Position numbers and translations under genes: made by a program | Shown: piece by piece, positions 25,401 to 34,400 of the stretch | Layout of the letters: the number at the start of each line of letters is the position of its first letter | Numbering within the stretch: position 1 is the first letter of the stretch | Assembly (NCBI RefSeq): GCF_018320785.1 | Contig: NC_054866.1 | Location: 9,392,487-9,456,486 of the forward strand | From: Cheilinus undulatus | Lineage: Eukaryota; Chordata; Actinopteri; Labriformes; Labridae | Length of the DNA: 64,000 nucleotides | Reading direction: 5' to 3' | Notes under the pieces: generated by a model | What the model was told of the DNA's origin: nothing | Databases searched by the model: none | What the model saw: only the letters and a program-made list of their open reading frames with translations

Positions 25401-25612
25401 CAAGCCAAGCACAGACTCCATGTATTGATTCATCTTCATCATATTTGCTCACCTCCTCCATTTTTGTAGCACAGGTAAGGAAATCTCCAGACGTTACCCA
25501 GACCGACGACGTTACCCGCCACTGCCAGGAGGAACTCCACCTTCTTTTCCCAGTGTCCTCTCTCCTCCACCTCCACATGCTTCTCTTTTTCTGCACATAT
25601 TTTATTCAGCAT
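10454..25612 (-). CDS. SLC6 neurotransmitter-type transporter, copy B (complete)
   Basis: Fourteen coding exons in gene order: 25453-25612, 25240-25374, 21658-21798, 21453-21540, 21225-21357, 21010-21144, 20831-20934, 18915-19039, 18151-18263, 15808-15945, 15506-15608, 14645-14745, 12984-13154, 10454-10564. All have GT-AG borders, phases match, and the sum is 1758 nt (585 residues). Landmarks are [18 protein letters not shown] (TM1), the loop-2 cysteines C139 and C148 with sequons N155, N162 and N165, [37 protein letters not shown] (TM6), [34 protein letters not shown] and GVDTI (TM8). The product should be a plasma-membrane Na+/Cl- symporter closest to GAT2/BGT1/TauT; the substrate is uncertain. 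Compared with most GATs the TM8 glutamine is isoleucine. Its start is the sixth codon of copy A, because the copy A ATG is ACA here. Introns carry several transposons. Confidence 0.95.
11598..11632. repeat. T17-C-TT-G15 homopolymer pair
   Basis: Seventeen T then, after CTT, fifteen G in the last intron of SLC6 copy B. The G run could form unusual structure or cause assembly length errors. Confidence 0.85.
13400..14610. repeat. Unclassified interspersed repeat in SLC6 copy B intron
   Basis: Loose repeats of TTCAGC/TTAGCAG/TTCAA motifs (CATTCATTTCAATGGGATGAAG near 13633, CATTCAGCATTCACAGCACA near 14560) resemble a widespread fish non-coding repeat. No ends or target duplication were identified. 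The exon at 14645-14745 lies just beyond it. Confidence 0.4.
16452..17991 (+). mobile_element. Non-autonomous element with TTTTTGCCAC array (copy 1)
   Basis: The left end CAGGCCGCCCACAGAATTGG and the right end CCCCCTTATGGGCGGCCTTG form an imperfect inverted repeat built on GGCCGCCCA. Between them, 16640-17560 is a degenerate array of TTTTTGCCAC/TTTTTGCCCAT units. A conserved 3' segment (17800-17990) includes GTTTGGCTGGGCCCCAGAAA. Three other copies (19300, 31860 and 63065) share these parts, so this is one element family rather than random low complexity. I saw no clear target duplication. It lies in an intron of SLC6 copy B. Confidence 0.7.
19320..20206 (+). mobile_element. TTTTTGCCAC-array element (copy 2, left end missing)
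   Basis: The same T-rich array (about 19320-19980), then the same 3' segment (AAGAGTGGTCATAATTCAGG, GTTTGGCTGGACCCCAGAAA) and the right end CTCCCTTATGGGCAGCCTTG. The left GGCCGCCC end is absent. It lies in the next intron of SLC6 copy B. Confidence 0.65.
22705..23790 (-). mobile_element. Decayed Tc1 element, minus orientation
   Basis: Begins with a TIR-like stretch (AAAGTATTCATCCCCTTGGA ... ATAAATCAGTCATGGTCAAT). It continues with the reverse complement of a Tc1 transposase C-terminus (22900-23240) and part of its helix-turn-helix region (23480-23650), ending in the leader region near 23790. Stops, gaps and about 150 bases of unrelated sequence near 23300-23460 show it is dead. It sits in the large copy B intron that is only 1.6 kb in copy A. 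Confidence 0.7.
23791..25239. other. Unexplained intronic block with inverted repeat
   Basis: This 1.4-kb block is absent from the matching copy A intron, so it is probably inserted DNA. A perfect 13-bp inverted repeat (AGTGACCTTGTGC at 23844-23856 and its complement at 24011-24023) lies near its left side, followed by a CG-richer stretch (24040-24300). There is no coding frame of note. A C-run (24671 onward) and AT-rich sequence fill the right side. I could not assign it to a known element. Confidence 0.35.
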
Positions 25613-25673
25613 ATCCAAAGCCTCTGTCTGGACCAAATTCACCTTTTAAGCCCATGTGCTCTGTTGTCAGATG

Positions 25674-25681
25674 CTTTTATA
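25674..25681 (-). promoter_or_regulatory. TATA box of SLC6 copy B
   Basis: Minus-strand TATAAAAG, 62-69 bp upstream of the proposed start codon and matching the TATA box of copy A. Confidence 0.65.
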
Positions 25682-25696
25682 TTCACCACTTATGTG

Positions 25697-25743
25697 TCAT
25701 GTAATGAACAACTGCCTGAGCAGTTAATCAGTTCTCAGTGGAA
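25697..25743 (-). promoter_or_regulatory. 47-bp promoter block shared with SLC6 copy A
   Basis: Identical to 4203-4249. The palindrome AACTGC-CTGA-GCAGTT is at 25710-25725. Its position relative to the TATA box is nearly the same in both copies, while neighbouring bases have diverged. Confidence 0.6.
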
Positions 25744-26742
25744 GTATAAATCATCTCCAACGTATTCATGAAAACTAAACAAGTGATGCAAAATTTAAGG
25801 TTGCTTACTTTCACAATGTCATGGGTCATGGAGGCTGGAGCTGATCCCAGCTGTCTTTTAACCAGAGGACAATCAAACCCTGGACAGATAGCCAATCAAT
25901 CACAGGAATGATTCCCCATTGTATGTCCACTTTAAAGACTTACAATGTTCTGCTTTGACCTATTTTACAAAAGTATGTGCATTTTTACCAATTTAATGCA
26001 CATATTTGAACTAAAGATGGACCAGTCTTACCCTGGCACTGGTCACTGTCCCGTACCAGACTCAAACATTAGGACAATGGACTGATCAAAAGGGTCAACA
26101 CTTGATCTATACAGCTGTTCTATGATCTGCTGTGATTACAGCTAGCATATGCACATGCAGTGTCATTGCATGAAGTTCTCCAGTTTAGGATTGCTTGGTC
26201 TATATTAAAGTATTGTATGTGGCCTCCAAAATCTAAGAAAATATTTTTGTCATTGAAACAAACAAAGAAAAACCTCTCCAAAGGCTAGTCACACACTACT
26301 CTATGTTAAATCCAGATTTACCTCCTCTGATGATCACTGGAGGGTATCCAGAGTGGAGGTTCATCACAAACAATTTGTCTGAATACTCCTTTTGTGTGTC
26401 ATGCCAACATGATTATTTAACTGTCCCAAATTGGGCCAAGAGACCCATAAACATTAATATCATACACACCTGATATTCATGAGGTTATGTTTTAATGCCT
26501 CCAATGAATTACCCACAACAACCAATGAGAGCGAGCAGGCCAGGTCGCAGTACCAGTCTTCTGATTGTCTTGTCTTCTGATTTTTGCTGCAAAACACGTC
26601 AGGACAGCCAGCCGAGGATTTCAATAGTCTTCCATGTTTGTTTTTCTTTTGAAGTCAAGTTTCATCATGTGAGATTCTGTGAGATCTTGTGTGTGGTTTC
26701 ACAGTTCGGCTGAGTTATCTAGAGTGTGTGCTCAAAGGATTA
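25744..26742. other. Intergenic, SINE-tail trace, no gene
   Basis: Bases 25825-25915 (GGAGGCTGGAGCTGATCCCA ... CAATCAATCACAGG) look like the reverse-complemented tail of the fish SINE/LINE family seen at 4858-5385. Nothing coding was recognised in the rest. Confidence 0.45.
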
Positions 26743-27459
26743 CAGTGCCTATAAAAAGTATTAACCCCCTTGGATGTTTTACCCTTTTATTGATTTTATA
26801 AGTCAATCACTTTAATAATATGTGGCAGCATCATGTAGTGGGGATGCTTCTCAGAAGCCCACTCTGGAAAGCCTGAAAAGGTAGAAGGTCAAATGAATGC
26901 AGCGAAATAGAGGAAAATCTTGGATGACAATCTTATGTAGTCTGCAAGACAACTATGGTTTGGAAGAATTTTTATTTTCCAGCAAAATGATAACCTGTAG
27001 CATACAGTGAAAGCTACATAGAAATGGTTCAAAGACAACAAGGAGAATGTTCTAGAGTGGCCGGGTCAAAGCCCAGATCTCAATCCAATAGAGAATTTGT
27101 GGCTGGACTTAAAAAGGGCCGTTTATGCACAATTTCCATGCAGCCTGACAGAGCTTGAGCAGTTTTCCACAGGAGAATGAAGCAGTGTCCAGTCGTGCTA
27201 GCTTGACTGAGACCTATCCACACAGACTCAGTGCTGTGATTGCAGCCAAAGGTACTCTACTAAATACTGACTTGAAGGGGGTGAATATTTATCCAGTCAC
27301 TTATTTTACTGCACATACATAATTTTGTTTAGTTAACATTAATCTGACATCAAAGGGCTTTTTTGACTAAACACCAAATAATATTGGCCATGACTGATTT
27401 ATAAAATCAATTAAAGGGTAAAACATCCAAGGGGGTGAATAATTTTTATACAGACACTG
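26743..27459 (+). mobile_element. Short Tc1 derivative with both ends, 717 bp
   Basis: Inverted ends CAGTGCCTATAAAAAGTATT and the complementary AATTTTTATACAGACACTG are each bordered by TA (26741-26742 and 27460-27461). Inside is the C-terminal half of a Tc1 transposase ([15 protein letters not shown] readable near 27068), with many stops and no helix-turn-helix part. It is an internally deleted, non-autonomous copy that needed a transposase from elsewhere to move. Confidence 0.85.
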
Positions 27460-28029
27460 TAACTCAAAAAATGTGAAACTTGTTACTTAACTATTCTACA
27501 TTGGGCCCTCTTATTCGTTTTTACAGCGCATATATAGGAAAGAGTGGAGTCAGATGAGCCAGTTTTGCCATATTATATCCTTCAGGTAAGCAAAATATGT
27601 CAGGTGAAAATGGCGCAAGTGGAGCTCATAAACATCAATGTAATAGAAAAATAGGGTGAAAAATGCATTGAATTGAAAAAATCAGGTGAAAAATTTATAA
27701 TTTATTTTACATTTTATTCATCATTTTGTCTTTCTTTACATGATTTACCATCTACAGCTCAAAAATGTTCACTCAACATTTAAGGACAGGGCCTCAAGAG
27801 TGGAAAAAACAAAAAGTGATGATTAAAAATGAGGCGATGAAAATGTATTTAAGTTAAAATATCATGCAATAAAATTTGTGTATATGATTTGAAATACTGA
27901 GTAGTGAAAATTTTTAAGAATTGAAAAGAAAGTGATAATCCACTGATTAGATAATCCTTATTTATTACATCTAACAGACATAGTTTACAACATTGTCATT
28001 ACTTTTACATTTATGGTTTATAAACATAA
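27460..28029. other. AT-rich intergenic, probable distal 3' region of vwa7
   Basis: No gene seen. TTTATT near 27960 is AATAAA on the minus strand, about 490 bases past the vwa7 stop and beyond the LINE fragment. It is a weak candidate for the vwa7 polyadenylation signal. Confidence 0.35.
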
Positions 28030-28452
28030 ATGATGCTTCAATCTCCCATGCTGATGGGATCTGCTTTTACTTTTCTGTTGGCTCTTTTCAGCAGGCCATT
28101 GGGGTGGTTCACAGCCAAGTGCATACTGACTGGGATGAGGGTCAGCACCTCCAAGACTGACGCCACAGTTCTAGAACATGATGGACTGCTCATTTCATGT
28201 GTGAGTGATTCTCTGCCTCAAGTGAGGGAGTTCAAGTATCTCAGATTGTGTGCCCAAGTGGGAAGACAGCCCAGGATAGACCAAGAACTTTCTGGAAAGA
28301 CCTCTGGATCTCCCAGAAGGAGCTGGAGAAAGTTGTTTGTTAGAGGAAGTCACCTTATGCTTAGTCTTCAACACTGGGATCTAGCCCTGGATGAGCAGAA
28401 GAGGATGGATGGATGGCTGGATGGATGGCTGGATGGATGGATGGATGGATGA
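28030..28452 (+). mobile_element. RTE-type LINE 3' fragment with GGAT microsatellite
   Basis: An open frame carries the end of a fish LINE reverse transcriptase: STSKTDATVL, LPQVREFKYL, SPRRSWRKL, and the usual ending [11 protein letters not shown] read from the tail AGAGGATGGATGGATGG. The 3' microsatellite ends at 28451, three bases from the vwa7 stop codon on the other strand. The fragment is strongly rearranged compared with intact elements, and the middle is missing. Confidence 0.75.
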
Positions 28453-28454
28453 AC

Positions 28455-31400
28455 CTAAAGTAAACAAAACCACAGTAGACCCAAGAAGATGAAAAAGACC
28501 TCTGTTAGGGTCTTCCGTCCAGCGCTATTGGCGTCTGTGCTCATGTCTCTTAATTGTCTCTGCTGTCCCGATGTTAGATGGCAACGTTTCATATTTCCAG
28601 CTGTATCCCAAATCAGAAACTCTGCCTGAGAAGAGCAACAGCTTGAAGTGTACCTCACCCAAAGTGGCTGAGATGAACCCAGTGCCCAATCAGAAACATT
28701 CAAAGCAGGGTCTCCTTTCCGTAATCTGGCCTTGTAGATGTTGTGGTCTTCCCTGGTTGTTTGGTTCTTGTTTTCCTGTTGCTGGTCTTCACTTAAACTG
28801 TCTTCAGTAGATGGGGGAAATAGAGTAAGAATGCCGTCACCCTTCTTCAGCTGGAGAGCAGCAAGGCCAGAGCGCCCCCTGTCAGACACGACCAGGGATA
28901 TAGTCCAGTTTGACTGACTGCAGATAGAACCACAGGTAGACAGCACCTGTGCTGCAGAACACGAAGGTGGGGAGGTGTCAGGATCCTACAGGTGAAAGAG
29001 AAAAGAAGTCAGTGTTGTAAAAATAAAATTCAACAGCCATTTGATCTATCGAGCAGAGATGGGCACAGCTGAGTCAAGTCAAGTCTTTGAGGGCAAGTCC
29101 AAGTCAAGTCTGAAGTCTTTTTTGCAGGGATCATCAACTCCATTTGCTCAGGGGCCAGCTTCTTCTTAAGAGGTGCTATGGGGGCTGGACATTGACATAA
29201 TTAATATTAATATTTTGGTAATTTCCTTTCAAAATTGATGCAACTTTGAGCCCTTAACTGAGAGATCAGTCTCTATCACCTATACTGCAGCCAGCTACAA
29301 GGGGGCGATCAAGATATTTGAGCTACATATTTCTGGAGCCCTCATGATGCCTTCCACTGAGTTTGTTGCTAATATGCTGTGTTGTGATTGGCCAAAAACA
29401 CAGCCATAAAACTGATCTTCTGTGTAGATTTTCAGAGAGGAAAACTGCACTCTCAAAGAGACTTATGTAAAAAATTGCTCCAAAAAAAATGCATGCTTTA
29501 ATCAAGATAAGAACGATAAATATGCTGTGACCATGCCAAATTACAGAAATACAATAGTTTTTATTTGAACTTTAAGGAAAAAAGTTAAAATTTAGAATGC
29601 CATATTTTCCCTTCTCAACATTTTTTAATTTAATAATTCTCTGAGAGCCAGATAAGATGCCATGGGGGGGCCTAATGTGGCTCCCGGGCCTCCAGTAGAT
29701 GATCACTGTTTTATTGGCAGCCATATATCAATGTCAAGTCTCAAGTCCTCCAGGGGAAGTCCATTTTTGTATCAATTCCCTGAAGGGCAAGTCAAGAACA
29801 AGCCAACATATCCATGTGGGTCCCATATGAGTTATATTCATGCTACAAATATGGGCTCCAAGTGGGTTCACCCAAAGGTTCCATGGTGGCCCCAGCTGTG
29901 ATTGCCCATTTGGACTTCAAGTGGGTTTTGGATTGGGGTTACCTGGACAATCCATATGAGAGCCATTTAGGACCAATCTCTAGAGATCCCAGCTATATCC
30001 CACTTAGTCTACATGGGGAATCACAGGTGGGGCCACCATGAAACCTGCAGACAAACCCACTTAGAGCCCATGTTTGCAGACCTCACATAACTCATATGGG
30101 GTCTACATGGACACACTGGCCGGGAAGTCTAAGTCAAGTTTCTTAGGTTCATGTCCAAGTCAAATCTCAAGTCTTTGAGAGGCAATTCAAATCTAGTCTC
30201 AAATCTCTGTGAGTGTGACTGATTCTGATTCTCAAACTAAAGTCTCCATCTCTGCAGAAGCAATAAAATCTTAAGTTAGTACTCACTGGTGGGACCACAG
30301 TCAAGTAGACCACTGCATAGTTTGAGTCTGGAGAGTCATGGGCATGGACAGTCAGTGTGAGGGTGACAGTAGCTCCAGCCTGAGCTGTGGCAGGAGTGTG
30401 GAGCTCCACCTGACCATGGAAAGACCCCTGCTCTGCAACATGGAACCTAAAGGAGAGGCACTTACATTTAGGAGCTAGAAAGGTTTCTTTATTGCACAGT
30501 ATAACCAAGTATGAAATCAAATAGCATGATACAACCCTCACTGTCAAATCAGCTCTACCTGTGATGTCCTTTCTTTTGAAAATATCCAAAGTCATCTTCA
30601 CCAGTGAGACTGAAGAGTCGGGCTGGGCCATGGTTCAGGATGTTAAATTCCACCATGGTGCTGTGACCAGGTACCAGACATGGGGCGGTCAACACCTGAA
30701 GAGAAAGAAACACAAACTGTAAACTCTGATCAGAGCAGGTCTGGTGGGTTTGAGGTAAATGACAGTAAGAGCCTACCTGTATCTGAACATGAGTCGGATG
30801 GATCATCTCTGTAGAAGCTCGCTCCAGCTTGTTTCCTCTGCTGTCTCTGCCTAATAGTCGAACACTGAAGGGAACTCTGGGAACAGACTCCACCCGTCCC
30901 ACCAGCTCCCCCACAGAGTAGGGTGATGAAGAGGAGGAGTTCATCTTCACATGCTGGATGCTCTCTCCATCAGCTCCCATCAGCATCACATGACTGAAAG
31001 ACACATCCTCATCTGGAGAGAGACCAGTCACAGCCAGCACCAGAAATGCAGGGACACCTGGGAAACCAAACAGAAAAAAGATGACAATTAAAAATGGTTG
31101 GAAAGCTCATAATTACACAATCAACACACTATGACTTTAAAATCAATTCAACCGAATGCCTTACCAGCTATTGGGCTGCCCTCCATTCTGGACAGACCTG
31201 GGTGAGTCTCATTGGTTACTGTGGCAAAGTAATAGAGGAAATCTACACTGCTGTCACCTGCAGAAAAAGACAGCTCTTTTATCCTCTCTTACCACAGATG
31301 CAGTCATTTTGATTAAGAAAAGGATAAAAGAATAACCCTTTGGTAGCCAACTATATCATACACGGCTGACATGCATGCCCCCTTCGAGTGAAAAATTCTT

Positions 31401-34400
31401 TAGTCTAAGAATGTTCTAATTCTGTCATCTGACGTAAACAGAGAAAATAACAGAATATCTCAAAGCTATGCCAACAAAAGTTGTGAAGGAGACTGCTCAC
31501 ATTCCCATTATTCCACAGACCATAGCTGCAGTTATGCCATCAATGTCATCCATTCTTGCCTTTTACCTATTACACTGAATGTCAGAGGTCCATCACTCTT
31601 GGCTTGTAGTTTCCACTGGCCTGGTTGTACAGGAGAAAGCAGGGTGATACGGTAAAGACCCTCAAAATGCTGCATCTCAGCCAGAGATGCCTGATCCCCC
31701 AACAAAGACTGGCTTTGGCCTGACAAAGAAAGGAAGCTAATTAATGTGAATATTCAAATACAAAGCATTTTAGGGGCAACAGGTGTAAGAAAATACTAAG
31801 TGCTTTTCCACTGATTTCAAAAAAGAGAGAAAAATAATGTCGCCATTGTCAAGACAGGGAGATAAAGGGGATAGCTTTCAGGGGTCCAGCCAGCAAAATC
31901 ATGGTCCTTGGTAAGGTTAAGCTGTGATAACCATATTTTATTTTTAACCTGAATAATAAACATTCTTATCAAAACACAAAACATGAATTAAATTTAATTC
32001 ATTTATTTTCAAAATGTAAACCCCTTTTATTAGGCCATTCTGTGAGCAAATGTCAGAATGCCAGAAATAAAATAGAGGAAACAGAGACAATGTTTTTATT
32101 TTTAATTTAGTGAATAATTGGATCATCAAGAAAAGACACAAAGTGGATGAAAAGTGGTGAGAATGTGTTAAAACAGAAACAAAAAGGGCATGGGTTAAAA
32201 GTGGCAAAAAAACTGGACAAAAATAGAGTAAGGTAGCCATCAAAGCGTTAAAAATCAGCAAAAAGTGGCTAAAAAAACCCCATGCAAATCTGCGAAAAGT
32301 GGCAAAAAGGGAAACATTTGCTCAAAATGATAAAATGTGCAAAAAGTGGGAAAAAATGACAAAAGGTTACAAAAACATATTGCAGAAAATGGAAGGGGGC
32401 AAAAAGTGGCAGAAAAAATAAATGGGTAAGAAAGAGCAAAAATGGGATAATGGCAAAAAAAAACGGACAAAAAAAATAGGAAATAATGGATGAAAAAGCA
32501 GCAAAATGGGGCAAAAAAAGGCATAGAGTGGCAAATAAGTGCAAAATAATGGCAAAAGGCAGCTAATTTAGTCAATAAGTTGCAAAAAGATGTTGCAGAA
32601 ATGGGCAAATGTGGTTAAAAAGTCATAAATAGGAGGAAAAGGGGAAAAACAGAATAAAAGTGGCAAAAAAAAGTTTTTAAGAAGTGACAAAAATTTAGGA
32701 GAACAGTGGAAAAATGGGTGAAAGCATCAGAAAGTGTCAAAATAGACAAAAATTGGCAGGTGGGATAAAGAAATTGTCAAAAGTGTGGCCAAAGTTGCAA
32801 ATAAATGTTGCAGAAATGGGCAAAAATGTGCAAATATGGGTAAAAATTGTTTTAGAAAAGTTGCAGAAATGGGGCAAAAAAATACAAAAAATGGGATAAA
32901 AGTGGCAAAAATGGGCAAAAGTTGGCAAAAAGCAGCAAAAAACTTGATTAAAAATGGCCAAAAGTTTTTGCAATAATGGATGGAAAAAAGTTCTAAAGTG
33001 GATAAGAAGTACTTCAGAAAAATCATTCCAACATGAGAACTGAATAATAGCTTGCCACACCTTTCAGTTTCAAAATGAGGTAACTGTTAGCCAGGAAGCT
33101 AGCACCAAAGCTACTGATCAAACACACAAACACTGATATCATCAATAAATCACTGCTGGGGAGGGCCCGTCCTCTGGGTCTGTCAGGGGGCCCGGCCAGA
33201 TCTGTGGGCGGCCTGGCTATTGTGAAATGGTTGTTAATCAACAGGTTGTGACGAGCCTTATGTACCTGATGGATTGGTAAGGATACATCCAGTTAGAATG
33301 CCAGCAATGTGAAGGGTGATGTTTTTTACTGAGCTGTCGACTCTGAAGGAATGGGAGGACATCGGCTCTTCATCGCTTTCCACATGGAGGAGGGTCACCT
33401 GGGGGGAAGAAGAATAAGTGCCTGTTTTGACTTCAGAAAGATTCAAAACATCTCAAATTAAACTTTCTGTATTAAAAAAAGTTACATGGCATCTTGCATG
33501 ACAAGTACATGTATGATTATTTCAAACTGTTTCAAAGTAGGACTGTCATCAGCAACCTCAGACCACTATAACACTGATAAAGATAAGATGAAAGATCTGT
33601 GGGGAATATGAAATTCTTCTTAAAAACTGCTTTAGTGGGTTTAAGAACAACTTTCTTCCAACAAAATGTTGCTTAAGACCTGATAAGTGAATTATGTATC
33701 TGTAACCAGAGAGCAGGAGTCAGTGTGTGCATACAAATTGTCAGAATCCATAAACATTCAGAAGTGCTTTTGCCTAGAGATGTCCCTTGATTTGGTTCCT
33801 CACAGCATCTACCTGCCGTACCTTGTTGACAGCTGTGTTATCCTCCACTACGGTGGAGACTCTGTGGATGTCAGAATTGGTGGTGAATATTGTCAGTCCT
33901 CCTGACAGCGAGGACAGGGAAGAATAGAGAGAAAATCGATCAGGAGACTGAAGCTTCCTGCTCATTCTCCTCCTCCTCCTCCTCCTCCTCCTTCTACTGA
34001 TCTCTTTGGTGTAGTTTGGGTCCTCAGTCAGCAGAAATGTAATCTGTGGGAAATAAAAACCAAAACATGAGGCTAATGCTGGCTGCACACTGAACAGTTT
34101 TAGGCCTGATTTGGAGCCTCCCAGATCTGTAATCATATCAGACTTTTTCATAGCCACTCTAACATGAGATCATAAACAATTCAGTCAGGAACACTTTTCA
34201 TAAATTAAACCATTTTATTGCAAAATGGATACACAGTTCTACTTTGGGGAGAAGCTCTGCTTAAAAGATGCTTCCTGAGTTAGTCAAGCAGTATGCTTTG
34301 ACCTTCCAGGGACCACATGGCAAGAAACACTCCTATTTATGACGATGCATACTGAGTACAATAAAATTAGTTCAAAATCAATTAATTCATAGTATCATGA

